A DNA stretch of 47,855 nt from an uncultured Eubacteriales bacterium (GTDB taxonomy: Bacteria; Bacillota; Clostridia; Peptostreptococcales; Anaerovoracaceae): assembly GCA_902801255.1 (NCBI GenBank), contig CADCHO010000031.1, positions 1-47,855 of the forward strand, written 5' to 3'. The position numbers and the translations under genes were made by a program. Positions within the stretch are counted from its first letter, which is position 1; each line of letters opens with the position of its first letter. Shown piece by piece: positions 34,172 to 43,416 of the stretch. The notes under the pieces were generated by a model. It ran no database searches and was not told the origin of the DNA. It worked only from the letters and a program-made list of their open reading frames with translations.

Positions 34172-35479
34172 ATGGAAACGACACTGAACAAGAAAACCAA
34201 ATCGGTTCTCTCCGTAGCGGCCATTGCCCTCTTCCTGGTCTTTGTTTATCTGGGAGACATAATGATTTCTCCGGGATCATCCTGGAAGATGCTGATAACC
34301 GTTATCGAAAAAGGATCCATATACGCACTGGTAGCAGCATCGATGAACCTGCTGAACGGCTTCACGGGACTCTTCTCTCTCGGCCAGGCGGGCTTCATGC
34401 TGATCGGCGCATATACTTATGCCATATTCACCATCCCTGCAGCATCGCACGACGCCGTTTATCAGTACTTTGAAGGCGGCGCAATCAAATGGTCGATCGT
34501 AGAAGCGCTCGAAGGCAGTCTTGGAGTATTCGGCCACTATCTGGGCATGCTGATTCCTATGCTTGGTGCGGGACTTCTGGTTGCCGTTATAGCATTCCTG
34601 ATCGGTATTCCGGTGCTCAGGCTCAAGTCAGACTATCTGGCGATCGCTACACTTGGTTTCGCCGAGATCCTCAGGGCATTCTTCCAGTGGAACACGCTCG
34701 GTCCTGTCACAAACGGATCGAACGTTCTGCGTAAGTACACCACATACGGAAATGCTATATTCCCTGTTCTGATCTCAATGTTATGCATAGCAATAATCCT
34801 GCTGCTGATCAATTCAACCTACGGACGCGCTTTCCGTGCGATCCGCGACGACGAGATCGCTGCAGAGGCAATGGGTATCAACCTCTTCAAGCATAAGGAG
34901 ATATCGTTCGTAATATCATCCTTCTTTGCAGGCATAAGCGGCGCACTTCTGGCGATGTTCCAGACCACTATCAATGCCACACCGTTCAACACCGTAATGA
35001 CTTATGAGATCCTTCTCATTGTAGTCATCGGCGGTATAGGCTCCATCACGGGTTCCGTGATCGGCGCGTTCCTGTTTACAGCCGCGTCTGAATGGTGGCT
35101 CAGAGGTCTCGACGCCGGAAGATGGCTCGGTATTTCGGCATCATTCATGAGACCGGGATTCCGCAAGGTCGTATTCGCCGTGCTCATCATGCTTATCGTG
35201 CTCTTCTACTCGCGCGGTATCATGGGTGACAAGGAATTCAGCTGGGACAGATTCATCTCGGGACTGAAAAACCTCCCTGCGAACCTGAAGGCATGGCCTT
35301 CAAGACGCAAGGCAAAGGCAGCGGCAAAGCGTGAGGCAAGAGCTGCAAACGCCGCAGCAAGAAGCAGAGCAAAGGAAGCAAAGGCCAGCAACGAAGCAAG
35401 AAAGGCTTCAGGAGAAGCTCTCTTCACGCCGCTTGAAGTATCTGACACCGTTATAGTATTTGACAAGGAGGGCAAATGA
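34172..35479 (+). CDS. livM: Branched-chain amino acid ABC permease LivM with Ala/Lys tail
   Basis: A 435-aa permease. Family segments are SLGQAGFMLIGAYTYA, LRLKSDYLAIATLGFAEIL, RAFRAIRDDEIAAEAMGIN (cytoplasmic loop) and EILLIVVIGGIGSITGSVIGA. After the last membrane helix (about 355) the protein has an unusual tail of about 65 residues (KAWPSRRKAKAAAKREARAANAAARSR), basic and Ala-rich, not common in LivM. ATG follows TAGGAGG. The stop overlaps livG (ATGA). Confidence 0.93.
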   Translation: METTLNKKTKSVLSVAAIALFLVFVYLGDIMISPGSSWKMLITVIEKGSIYALVAASMNLLNGFTGLFSLGQAGFMLIGAYTYAIFTIPAASHDAVYQYFEGGAIKWSIVEALEGSLGVFGHYLGMLIPMLGAGLLVAVIAFLIGIPVLRLKSDYLAIATLGFAEILRAFFQWNTLGPVTNGSNVLRKYTTYGNAIFPVLISMLCIAIILLLINSTYGRAFRAIRDDEIAAEAMGINLFKHKEISFVISSFFAGISGALLAMFQTTINATPFNTVMTYEILLIVVIGGIGSITGSVIGAFLFTAASEWWLRGLDAGRWLGISASFMRPGFRKVVFAVLIMLIVLFYSRGIMGDKEFSWDRFISGLKNLPANLKAWPSRRKAKAAAKREARAANAAARSRAKEAKASNEARKASGEALFTPLEVSDTVIVFDKEGK

Positions 35480-36327
35480 TGGACAACAGAGAAGTAGTAC
35501 TCAGGCTCTCCGATATAACAATGCAGTTCGGCGGAGTAGTCGCCGTCGACAATCTCAATCTGGTCGTGCATAAGAATGAGATAGTCGGACTGATCGGTCC
35601 TAACGGTGCCGGCAAGACTACAGCATTCAACTGCATCACAGGCGTATATGAGCCTACCAACGGATCCGTTGAGATCAACGGAAAAGTCGTAATAGAAAAC
35701 CATCCGCAGGGCAAGATGAAAGAAGCCTACAAAGGCCGTAATGCGGGAAAGTACACAAAGGCCATCACAATGCTGCCTGACAAGGTAACAAAGCTGGGCG
35801 TTGCACGTACATTCCAGAACATCAGGCTCTTCAAAGGCATGACCGTTCTGGAAAACGTCATGGTAGCTATGCATATGAATCAGACCGAGTCTGTGTTCGG
35901 AGCTACATTCAGAAGCAAAAAAGCGCGGACTGAAGAAGCCGCAATGAGAGCCGAGGCTGAAGAACTGCTGCGCAAGGTCGAACTTTTTGAGAACAGAAAC
36001 GACCTGGCAACTTCTCTTCCTTACGGAAAGCAGAGGCATCTTGAGATCGCACGCGCACTGGCAACTCACCCTTCTATACTTCTGCTCGATGAGCCTGCTG
36101 CAGGCATGAACCCTCAGGAATCTGACGACCTCATGAAGTTCATAGGCAGGATACGTGATGAGTTCGACCTTTCCATTCTTATGATCGAGCATCACATGCA
36201 GGTCATCATGGGAATTTGCGAACACATTTACGTGCTCAACTACGGCGGCCAGATCGCAGACGGTACTCCGGCTGAGATCCAGGCCAACCCGGCTGTTATT
36301 GAAGCTTATCTGGGAGGTGACGAATAA
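35476..36327 (+). CDS. livG: Branched-chain amino acid ABC ATPase LivG
   Basis: A 283-aa ATPase with Walker A LIGPNGAGKTTAFN (about 37-50), a Q-loop in VARTFQNIRLF, an ABC signature that is weak here (SLPYGKQRHLEIARAL, the LivG form of LSGGQ), Walker B LLLDEPAAGMNP and the switch His in IEHHM. Complete and intact. AAGGAGG precedes the start; a second ATG three bases on is equally possible. It overlaps livM by 4 nt and shares the stop/start base with livF (TAATG). Confidence 0.95.
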   Translation: MMDNREVVLRLSDITMQFGGVVAVDNLNLVVHKNEIVGLIGPNGAGKTTAFNCITGVYEPTNGSVEINGKVVIENHPQGKMKEAYKGRNAGKYTKAITMLPDKVTKLGVARTFQNIRLFKGMTVLENVMVAMHMNQTESVFGATFRSKKARTEEAAMRAEAEELLRKVELFENRNDLATSLPYGKQRHLEIARALATHPSILLLDEPAAGMNPQESDDLMKFIGRIRDEFDLSILMIEHHMQVIMGICEHIYVLNYGGQIADGTPAEIQANPAVIEAYLGGDE

Positions 36328-36967
36328 TGCTGGCAATCAGAAATCTGAATGTACATTACGGCGGTATCCACGCTCTCAGAGGCATCGATAACTCAAGTCG
36401 GTCATGGGACTGGTCCCTAAGAGTGACGGTCATGTATACTGGGACGATACCGAGATCACTTCGCTCAAAACAAAGGATATCGTAGGCGAAGGGATCATCC
36501 TCTGTCCTGAAGGGCGCAGGATATTCCCGGATCTCACGGTAGACGAGAACATCGCTGCCGGCGCTTATCTCCGCAAAGACAAGGCAGAGATAGCAAGAGA
36601 CAGAGATTGGGTCTATGAGCTTTTCCCAAGAATAGCAGAAAGAACATGGCAGCTAGGCGCTACCCTCTCCGGAGGAGAACAGCAGATGCTGGCTGTAGCG
36701 CGTGCGCTTATGTCAAAGCCTAAGCTCCTCATGCTTGATGAGCCTTCACTCGGACTCGCCCCGCTGGTCATTAAAGACATTTTCGCAGTCATCCAGAAAA
36801 TCAAAGAGGACGGCGTCAACATTCTGCTTATCGAGCAGAATGCCAAGGCCGCCCTGGAAATCTCTGACTATGCATATGTAATGGAGACCGGCGTCATAAC
36901 GATGGCCGGTCCGGGCAAAGCCCTGCTCAACGACCCGCGTGTACAGCAGGCATATCTCGGAGAATAA
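36327..36967 (+). pseudogene. livF: livF, frameshifted and lacking Walker A
   Basis: The frame starts normally at ATG 36327 (MLAIRNLNVHYGGIHALRGI) and should continue into Walker A. Instead, after ID the sequence jumps to LKSVMGLVPKSDGHVY in another frame. About 65-70 nt encoding the Walker A region (typically EIVTLIGANGAGKST) are missing. The original frame stops at codon 53. The rest (36404-36967) is intact with LSGGEQQMLAVARALM, Walker B LLMLDEPSLGLAP and the switch His. Without the P-loop it cannot bind ATP normally. Either a true deletion or an assembly error; reads would tell. Confidence 0.85.
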
Positions 36968-36987
36968 AACATCTAAATAACTGCAAT

Positions 36988-37013
36988 AAAAAAGGAGCTT
37001 CGGCTCCTTTTTA
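36988..37013. terminator. Bidirectional terminator between liv operon and rluB
   Basis: AAAAAGGAGC-TTCG-GCTCCTTTTT: a perfect stem with a UUCG loop and A/T tails on both sides, serving the plus-strand liv operon and the minus-strand rluB operon. It overlaps the last bases of rluB. Confidence 0.9.
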
Positions 37014-37712
37014 AATGCGTTTTAACTGCTCTACTTCTGCAGGACTCAGCTTGCGGCACTGTCCGACAGCCAGCCTTCCGATCTCGAGGTTTCCGAGTCC
37101 CGTGCGGCAGAGCTCCAGCACCGGATGCCCTATCGCCTTGAACATTCGCCTTACCTGGCGGTTTTTGCCCTCGTGGATGACTATCTCCGCCAATGTAGAG
37201 TTGCGGTCATGCTTAAGCAAATGTACATCTGCAGGTGAAGTAACAAAACCACCTATGTCTATGCCTTTTTCAAGTCTTGCAGCTTCAGCTCTGGTCACTA
37301 TGCCCTGCGCTCTTACAAGGTATCTCTTGCTGAATTCATGCGACGGATGCATAAGTTTGTTTGACAGCTCACCGTCGTTTGTGAGTATCAGGAGACCGGT
37401 TGTGTTGAGATCGAGCCTCCCAACCGGAAACACCCTCACCTCGTCCGGAACCAGCTCTGTTACAAGGGGTCTTCCTTCCTTGTCTGCTGTCGAAGTCACA
37501 TAGCCCGCAGGCTTGTTGAGCAGGTAATATACCTTGCGCTCAGCCGGAGTGATACGCACACCGTCGACCTCTACTATGTCGCCTTCCTCCACATGATATC
37601 CCGGTGAGTTAAGGATCGCTCCGTTGACTTTCACCCTTCCTTTTTCTATCAACTCATCTGCCTTGCGGCGGCTCGTGATGCCCGCCGAAGCTATATACTG
37701 GTTTATCCTCAT
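37011..37712 (-). CDS. rluB: rRNA pseudouridine synthase RluB/RsuA family
   Basis: A 233-aa enzyme. The S4 RNA-binding domain is at 1-50 (RINQYIASAGITSRRKADELI). The catalytic motif is VGRLDLNTTGLLILTNDG (Asp about 99), then KRYLVRAQG and EGKNRQVRRMFKAIGHPV. Modifies 23S or 16S rRNA. It overlaps scpB by 4 nt and ends the run A24 peptidase-truA-scpA-scpB-rluB. Confidence 0.93.
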   Translation of the reverse strand: MRINQYIASAGITSRRKADELIEKGRVKVNGAILNSPGYHVEEGDIVEVDGVRITPAERKVYYLLNKPAGYVTSTADKEGRPLVTELVPDEVRVFPVGRLDLNTTGLLILTNDGELSNKLMHPSHEFSKRYLVRAQGIVTRAEAARLEKGIDIGGFVTSPADVHLLKHDRNSTLAEIVIHEGKNRQVRRMFKAIGHPVLELCRTGLGNLEIGRLAVGQCRKLSPAEVEQLKRI

Positions 37713-38293
37713 TCCTTGTCCTCAAAATCAATTGCTAACTGCCCGTAGCCTTCTTCTTCACGCTCACGTCTCATCTCTTCATATTCAGGAACCTCAGGGA
37801 GATCCTTGAGTGATGAGAACCCGAACTTCTTCAGAAATTCCTTTGTAGTTGCATATATCAGTGGTCTGCCGACGCCTTCTGACCTTCCGGAGATCTCTAT
37901 CAGACCTTTATCGATAAGTCCGTCAATGACTCTCTCGCTCTTTATACCTCTTATGGAATCGATCTCCGATCTCGTTACCGGCTGACGATAAGCGATTATA
38001 GCGAGCACTTCAAGCGCTGCCTGCGACAGTCTCCTGACTCTTACAGGTGTGCAGAGCTTTTTGAGGAACATGTCGTTTTCTGCCAGCGTTACAAATCCGA
38101 ACGCGTCATCTACTTCACGAATCCTTATGCCGCGGCCTTCCTGCTCGTATTCAGCCTGAAGCTCTCTGAAAAGCCCCCTTATCACATTTTTATCAGCCTC
38201 GAGCACCTCCGCCGCATCCTTTACCTCCAGCGGCTCTCCCCATATGAACATCATGGTTTCGAGAGCGGATTTCATAGTTTTATTGCTGTACAT
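37709..38293 (-). CDS. scpB: Segregation and condensation protein B
   Basis: A 194-aa winged-helix kleisin-associated subunit of the SMC complex. Family elements are ALETMMFIWGEPLEVKDAAE (N-terminal winged helix), LSQAALEVLAIIAYRQPVTRSEID (second winged helix), and GRPLIYATTKEFLKKFGF. GGGAG precedes the ATG at 38293. It overlaps scpA by 14 nt. Confidence 0.95.
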   Translation of the reverse strand: MYSNKTMKSALETMMFIWGEPLEVKDAAEVLEADKNVIRGLFRELQAEYEQEGRGIRIREVDDAFGFVTLAENDMFLKKLCTPVRVRRLSQAALEVLAIIAYRQPVTRSEIDSIRGIKSERVIDGLIDKGLIEISGRSEGVGRPLIYATTKEFLKKFGFSSLKDLPEVPEYEEMRREREEEGYGQLAIDFEDKE

Positions 38294-39038
38294 CTGCGGT
38301 CTCCCTCTTGATAACTTTTATTTCGCCGAAGTTCTCGTTCTGCTCTGCATCATAACCCTGATTCTTTATCATAGAAAGCAGTGACATGAAACTGAGTGTG
38401 ATGTCGTATCTGTCCGGCTTATCAGGCAGAAGCTCATTGAAGAGCACCTTGCCGTTTCCTTCCCTGAACTTTCTTTCGAGGATCTCCGTCATCTCATTGA
38501 TACGTGTTTCTATGGTCTCCTTGCGGCGCCGCACTCTGCTGTAGCGTCTGGTGACTTCCTCGACCTTCCTCTTGCGTGTAAGGAACTGTATGAAAGCTTT
38601 GACCATCTGCTCGTCGCTAACCTGCAGTATCTCGTCGGGCTCATCAAGATAAACCGACATATCCTCTGCAGGCTTCTCATGCACCGCAAGATTGAACTCC
38701 TCTGCAGCCATGAGCAGCTCAGCAGCCTTTTTGATACGCATGTAGTCGAGCAGTCTTCCCCTGAGTTCGATCCTCGGATCTTCTATTATCTCGATCTCGC
38801 CGGCCTCGTTGATCCTCGGCAGCAGCATGCGCGATTTAAGGCGTATAAGCACGGCCGCAAGCACTATAAACTCGGTATCGACCTCTACGTTGAGTTCCTC
38901 CATCTCCTTGAGATAGCCGATATACTGCTCCGTTATCTCGGCGACCTTTATATCATATATATCCATCCTCGCGTTTTCGAGAAGGTATATGAGCAGGTCG
39001 AACGGCCCTTCAAATTTGTCTATTCTGACTTTGTACAA
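38280..39038 (-). CDS. scpA: Segregation and condensation protein A (kleisin)
   Basis: A 252-aa SMC-binding kleisin. The N-terminus has KFEGPFDLLIYLLENARMDIYDIKVAEITEQY, the C-terminus a winged helix (VLFNELLPDK, then TLSFMSLLSM). The start is TTG at 39038 with AGGAG, 5 nt away. It follows truA by 16 nt. Its last codons overlap scpB. Confidence 0.95.
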   Translation of the reverse strand: MYKVRIDKFEGPFDLLIYLLENARMDIYDIKVAEITEQYIGYLKEMEELNVEVDTEFIVLAAVLIRLKSRMLLPRINEAGEIEIIEDPRIELRGRLLDYMRIKKAAELLMAAEEFNLAVHEKPAEDMSVYLDEPDEILQVSDEQMVKAFIQFLTRKRKVEEVTRRYSRVRRRKETIETRINEMTEILERKFREGNGKVLFNELLPDKPDRYDITLSFMSLLSMIKNQGYDAEQNENFGEIKVIKRETADVQQ

Positions 39039-39054
39039 TTTATCTCCTGTCGGT

Positions 39055-39828
39055 TTATTCGAAATATATCTCTTTCAGGTAAAGTCCCTGCGGGGGCGCC
39101 GTGAACCCGGCATTTGAGCGGCTGCGGCTCTCTATGGCTTCGCGGACGCTGTCAGAAGTTCTCTTTCCGGCACCTGCCTCGACAAGCGTTCCGACGATTA
39201 TTCTCACCATATTATACAGGAAGCCGTCACCGGTTATCTCTATCACGACAGACTTTTCATCTTCGGTGATATCCAGCCGGCTTACCGTCCTTACCGTAGA
39301 TTCACGCGGAGTTCCACCCGCTGTTTCAAAGCATTTGAAATCGTGTGTGCCTACTATGTAAGCCGCCGCCTCGCGCATCGCGTCCGTGTCAAGATCGGAC
39401 GCTCCCGGATACTGAAAGGCGCGGTTTCTTACAAAAATATCGCCTGTCTTGTCGATTACATATCTGTACGTCTTGCCCTTGCAGGAATATCTCGCATGGA
39501 AATCATCGGGCATCACTTCTGCTGAGATAATGCGGATATCTCCCGGCGCGCCGCTCCTACCCTCGCCTCCTGCTCCGAATCTCCGGTTCATCACTTCAGG
39601 AAGCTTTTCGACGGGCATATTCGAGTTCCACTCAAAAGTGGCGCATTGGCCGAGCGCATGCACACCGGCATCGGTCCTGCTCGTTCCGTGGATGTGTACC
39701 TCTTCACCGGCGATATACCTGAGCACGTGCTCTATCTCGCCCTGTACGGTGCGGGTATGTGGCTGTATCTGCCAGCCGCTGAAATCCGTGCCGTCATATT
39801 CGATTTTTATCAGTACATTCACACCCAT
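39055..39828 (-). CDS. truA: tRNA pseudouridine synthase A
   Basis: A 257-aa TruA: pseudouridine at tRNA positions 38-40. The catalytic Asp is in GTSRTDAGVHALGQ (about residue 52). The family's other elements are IEYDGTDFSGWQIQPHTRTVQGE at the N-terminus and ITGDGFLYNMVRIIVGTL at the C-terminus. AGGAG precedes the ATG. It is 21 nt after the A24 peptidase. Confidence 0.96.
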   Translation of the reverse strand: MGVNVLIKIEYDGTDFSGWQIQPHTRTVQGEIEHVLRYIAGEEVHIHGTSRTDAGVHALGQCATFEWNSNMPVEKLPEVMNRRFGAGGEGRSGAPGDIRIISAEVMPDDFHARYSCKGKTYRYVIDKTGDIFVRNRAFQYPGASDLDTDAMREAAAYIVGTHDFKCFETAGGTPRESTVRTVSRLDITEDEKSVVIEITGDGFLYNMVRIIVGTLVEAGAGKRTSDSVREAIESRSRSNAGFTAPPQGLYLKEIYFE

Positions 39829-39849
39829 TGTGATAAAGCTCCTGACTTC

Positions 39850-40617
39850 TCAGAAAAGGTTCAGTAAAAGCATATCTCCCGTGCTGAAGAGGAACAGGAA
39901 GTATATCGTCACCGCGGCACATGCCGATGGGAGCATCGGGTTCCTGTCAGTAATGCTTCCCTTCTTTGCAGCGATCATCACTGCCGAATAGACTGCAAAA
40001 AGCAGTGTTGTAAGTATGAATATGATGGCTATGCCCGTTCTGCCTGCTACGAGCCCCATGCATGTGAAAAACTTTATGTCCGCTCCGCCTATGCTTCCGG
40101 TTTTGAAAATCAGCATGCCCAGCAGCAGGACCGCAAGGGATATTCCCAGGCCTAATGCCGCACCGGCGGCAGGCTCCCACCAGTTTTCATGATACTCAAC
40201 AAAGGCTGCCGCGGATATAGCCAGCATAATGCTGAACTCATCGGGCACTACTCTGTACATCTGGTCTGCTATAGCCATCTCCAGCACGATAAACAGCACG
40301 CAGAGCACGGAAATCTCGTATGTGAGGCTCCCGCCCCTAATAGCTAAATAAATGCCTGTAATCGCAAAATATCCGGTAAAAGCGTACTTCCATGGACTGC
40401 TCGGGAGTCTCTGACGGCCGGCATTATCGGCTTCCAGAAGTTTTGGCGGGAGCACCTTGCGCGGCTCTCCCGGCTCCGTGCCTGACTGATCCTCGTCGTA
40501 GTCCTCGAACCACCGCGGTTTTATGCGGTTAAACGCGACAACACTGCCGTTGCCAAATAATATGGCCAGAACGGCAGCGGTGATTATTCGCAATATGAGA
40601 GCAGTACTGTATTCCAT
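39850..40617 (-). CDS. A24-family prepilin peptidase-like membrane protein
   Basis: A 255-aa membrane protein with 6-7 hydrophobic segments. The two aspartate motifs of the A24 aspartyl protease family are DQMYRVVPDEFSIM (first Asp) and GGADIKFFTCMGL (GxGD-type second Asp, here GGAD). It may cleave type IV pilin-like leader peptides, but no pilin genes are in view. The N-terminal 80 residues, with an anchor helix and a charged linker, are longer than in minimal members and lack the methylase zinc cysteines. ATG has only a weak ribosome site. Confidence 0.8.
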   Translation of the reverse strand: MEYSTALILRIITAAVLAILFGNGSVVAFNRIKPRWFEDYDEDQSGTEPGEPRKVLPPKLLEADNAGRQRLPSSPWKYAFTGYFAITGIYLAIRGGSLTYEISVLCVLFIVLEMAIADQMYRVVPDEFSIMLAISAAAFVEYHENWWEPAAGAALGLGISLAVLLLGMLIFKTGSIGGADIKFFTCMGLVAGRTGIAIIFILTTLLFAVYSAVMIAAKKGSITDRNPMLPSACAAVTIYFLFLFSTGDMLLLNLF

Positions 40618-40638
40618 CCGGCATTTGCACAGCGATCC

Positions 40639-41574
40639 CTATTTGAGGCAGCTGTCCAGGAACTCCAGCATGTCTGCGTAAACCTGGTCTTTATCGGTCT
40701 CGTTGAGGATCTCGTGCCTGTCATCATCGTAGATCTTGATGGACACGTCACACTTTGTATTGTCGCTGTAGACCATGAATGTCTTGCGCACGCCCTCGCC
40801 CCATGCTCCTACAGGATCTTCCGCACCCGATGTTATGAGGATAGGAAGTCCTTCAGGAAGTTTCTTCATGCGTTCGATATCGTGTGCCTTCTGCATTCCG
40901 CTGAACATGTGATAGTACGCGTTCGGTGTGAAGTGGAAAGTGCACCACGGCTGTTTTCTGTACCAATCGACGATTTTTTCATCTTTTGTCAGCCAGTCGG
41001 AAATGGTACGCGGATTCTTGATTTTCTTAAGATACGAGCCGAACGACATTCCGTCGATAAGCTTTGCCGGCTTGCCTACCTTGTTGGTGCCGAGCATCTT
41101 TGCGACCGCTTTACCGGCTGCAAGTACAGCTGCCGGCTGCCATCCGGTTCCCATGATTATGACTCCCGAAAGGCCCTTCGCATAGTCAGCGCCGTTCTCG
41201 GTTATGTACTGTCTGATCAGGAATGATCCCATGCTGTGTCCAAGAACAAGATATGGCAGATCAGGAAATTCTTTCTGCATCATCTCTCTTAGGCGGTGGA
41301 TATCTGCGATGACCCATGCATTTCCTTCCTTGCCGAAGAAACCATGGTATTCGTCGGAGCGTACTGAAGCTCCGTGACCTATATGGTCTTCACCTACTAC
41401 CAGATATCCGTGCCCGGTAAGGTATTTTGCAAAGTCATCATACCTGTCGATGAATTCGACCATGCCGTGGATTATCTGCAGTATCGCCTTTGGTTCGCCT
41501 TCAGGTTCCCATCTTATTGCGTGGATCTGAGTGTTGCCATCTGTCGAAGGATAATAGAATTCTTTTTTAGTCAT
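40639..41574 (-). CDS. Alpha/beta hydrolase, monoacylglycerol lipase/lysophospholipase-like
   Basis: A 311-aa serine hydrolase. The oxyanion region is IHGMVEF, the nucleophile elbow YLVLGHSMGSFLIRQY (Ser about 114), the acid in ITSGAEDPVGAWGEG and the His in DDDRHEILNE. Cytosolic, without a signal peptide. Substrate is likely a lysolipid or monoglyceride (family inference). Its ATG overlaps the end of the RNA methyltransferase gene by 8 nt. Confidence 0.9.
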   Translation of the reverse strand: MTKKEFYYPSTDGNTQIHAIRWEPEGEPKAILQIIHGMVEFIDRYDDFAKYLTGHGYLVVGEDHIGHGASVRSDEYHGFFGKEGNAWVIADIHRLREMMQKEFPDLPYLVLGHSMGSFLIRQYITENGADYAKGLSGVIIMGTGWQPAAVLAAGKAVAKMLGTNKVGKPAKLIDGMSFGSYLKKIKNPRTISDWLTKDEKIVDWYRKQPWCTFHFTPNAYYHMFSGMQKAHDIERMKKLPEGLPILITSGAEDPVGAWGEGVRKTFMVYSDNTKCDVSIKIYDDDRHEILNETDKDQVYADMLEFLDSCLK

Positions 41575-42748
41575 GGTTCACCTCGCGTTTTTCAGGTCTA
41601 GTCCCGTGGTATTGATAAAACTGCGTTTCTATTGTTCCATTATACAACTTTCTGCGTCTGTCCGCCTTACGTCCGAGCTCTTTTTCCAGAGACTTATCGG
41701 ATGTGATAAGGAAGAACGACCAGTTAGGACATTCCTCCATTATTTCGCGGATATGCGCGTAGATAGCCTTCAATCCGGCCTCATCTCCTATGCGCTTTCC
41801 GTATGGGAGATTGGATATGACAACGACATGATCATCTTTTGATGCGCCTTTCGGGATCCCCGCGCCGGGCTCCCATGCGGTCATGTCCATTTTTACGATG
41901 TCAATATCATCGGATTCGCCGGTCTCATCAGCATTTTCCTTTGCAGCGCGGACGGCTTTCGGATCTATGTCCATGGCGGTTATGTGAAGCGGTCCGTCCG
42001 CGCCGGTATCGGCTGCCTCATATGCCAGCCGCCGCTCCTCCTTCCAGAGGCCGGCCGGTGTTATATCCCAGCCTTCCGAAGCGAATGACCGCCCAAGGCC
42101 CGGCGCTATATTGCGCGCGATGAGAGCGGCCTCTATAGGTATGGTTCCAGAGCCGCAGCACGGATCCACCAGCACGCGGTCCTTTTTGTAAAAGCTGAGC
42201 TGCACGAGTGCTGCGGCCAGAGTCTCCTTCATCGGAGCCGCCACGTCGCGCACCCTGTATCCGCGCTTATGCAGGCCGGCGCCGCTGGTATCCAGCAGCA
42301 GCAAAAACTGATCCTTATGGGCGATGAACCTTATCCTGTATTCGGCGTCGGTCTCAGGCATCATCTCCCTGCAATAAAACTCGGACAGTCTCACTGAGAC
42401 TGCCTTTTTTATTATCTTCTGACAGGCCGGTACATTATGTAGAACCGATTTGACCGATCCGCCCACTACAGGAAACACTCCTTCGAGCGGGATGATGCTT
42501 TCCCATTCCAAAGCCTTTGTCTGCTGGAAAAGGTCCTCGAATTCAGTCGCCCTGAACTCGCCCATTCGCACATACACCCTGTCTGCCGTACGGAGCCAGA
42601 GGTTAGATCTAACGATCGCCCTCTCATCGCCCATGTACGTGACCCGTCCGTCTTCTGTCTTTATTACTTTATAACCGAGCGCTTCGATCTCACGCCTTAC
42701 TACTGCCTCGAGGCCGAAAGTCGCAGTCGCTACAAGTTCGAGTTTCAT
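41567..42748 (-). CDS. THUMP-domain class I SAM-dependent RNA methyltransferase (RlmL-like)
   Basis: A 393-aa enzyme. The N-terminal THUMP RNA-binding domain (KLELVATATFGLEAVVRREI, then VRMGEFRATEFEDLFQQ) is followed by a methyltransferase with DPCCGSGTIPIEAALIARNIAPG (motif I, about 195) and the catalytic NLPYGKRIG (about 315). It corresponds to the N-terminal half of RlmKL, which makes m2G2445 in 23S rRNA. The fused RlmK half is absent, as usual in Firmicutes. It is probably co-transcribed with the hydrolase. Confidence 0.92.
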   Translation of the reverse strand: MKLELVATATFGLEAVVRREIEALGYKVIKTEDGRVTYMGDERAIVRSNLWLRTADRVYVRMGEFRATEFEDLFQQTKALEWESIIPLEGVFPVVGGSVKSVLHNVPACQKIIKKAVSVRLSEFYCREMMPETDAEYRIRFIAHKDQFLLLLDTSGAGLHKRGYRVRDVAAPMKETLAAALVQLSFYKKDRVLVDPCCGSGTIPIEAALIARNIAPGLGRSFASEGWDITPAGLWKEERRLAYEAADTGADGPLHITAMDIDPKAVRAAKENADETGESDDIDIVKMDMTAWEPGAGIPKGASKDDHVVVISNLPYGKRIGDEAGLKAIYAHIREIMEECPNWSFFLITSDKSLEKELGRKADRRRKLYNGTIETQFYQYHGTRPEKREVNHD

Positions 42749-42766
42749 TTCACGCTGCCTCCGTGA

Positions 42767-43339
42767 CTAGATCTTTATCTCGAAATCGAATCCCGACTTG
42801 TAAGGGATCACCATTCCGATGTCTCCCTCCCTTCTCGCTATTCTTGTCTTCTTCATATCTATTACACGCTGATTCTCGGATCCGCAGTACACGAGAGTCA
42901 GATTGCGCAGCTTCTCGTCGTATCTTCCGTCTACCAGAATGTCGAGCATTTCCAGAAGCTCATCGGTCGCTTTATCATGTCTCGCTTCGAGCTCTTCAAG
43001 CGTATAGCCACTGTAACTCATCAGTGTGAGACCTGCTCCCTTTATATTCTTCGCAAGATCCAGAAGTGCCGGCACCTGCTCAAAAGGCTCTCCGCCTGAA
43101 AAAGTCACACCGCGGAGCCACGGCCTGCCGCATATGTCCTCAAAGACCTCGTTGACTGTCATGTCGTAGCCGGCATCGAAAGCCCATGACTCAGGATTGT
43201 GACATCCGTGGCAGTGATGCGGGCAGCCCTGTACGAAAAGCACATACCTGAAGCCCGGTCCGTCGACTATCGACTCCGGTTCGATACCGCACACTCTTAT
43301 TATTTTGCTCTTGTCCTTGCTTTTGTCCATCTCAACCAT
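42767..43339 (-). CDS. nrdG: Anaerobic ribonucleotide reductase activase
   Basis: A radical-SAM enzyme (190 aa) that installs the glycyl radical on NrdD. The cluster motif is GCPHHCHGCHNPESW (CX3CX2C, about residues 38-52), and GGE in VTFSGGEPFEQ binds SAM. ATG 43339 follows AGAGGTG; the frame is open further but lacks a ribosome site there. A terminator separates it from the 55-aa radical-domain gene. Its substrate glycine is probably on that separate protein. Confidence 0.94.
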   Translation of the reverse strand: MVEMDKSKDKSKIIRVCGIEPESIVDGPGFRYVLFVQGCPHHCHGCHNPESWAFDAGYDMTVNEVFEDICGRPWLRGVTFSGGEPFEQVPALLDLAKNIKGAGLTLMSYSGYTLEELEARHDKATDELLEMLDILVDGRYDEKLRNLTLVYCGSENQRVIDMKKTRIARREGDIGMVIPYKSGFDFEIKI

Positions 43340-43359
43340 TGCAGCACCTCTTCTTTCAC

Positions 43360-43396
43360 AAAAATAGCCGCCCACCTCTATACGGTTAAGGCGGCC
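43360..43396 (-). terminator. Terminator between the radical-domain gene and nrdG
   Basis: On the minus strand GCCGCC pairs with GGCGGC over a 17-nt loop and is followed by TATTTTTG. It makes the 55-aa gene a separate transcript; some read-through into nrdG is likely. Confidence 0.75.
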
Positions 43397-43416
43397 ATTT
43401 GCATTCAGATGGTCAA

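Noticed and set aside
35206-36336. Long minus-strand frame opposite livG
   Set aside because: A shadow of the livM-livG coding strand; it has no start signal, and the plus-strand frame has all ABC motifs.
36404-36967. Complete short ABC ATPase starting MGLVPKSD
   Set aside because: It lacks Walker A and begins inside the livF sequence; it is the remainder of a broken livF.
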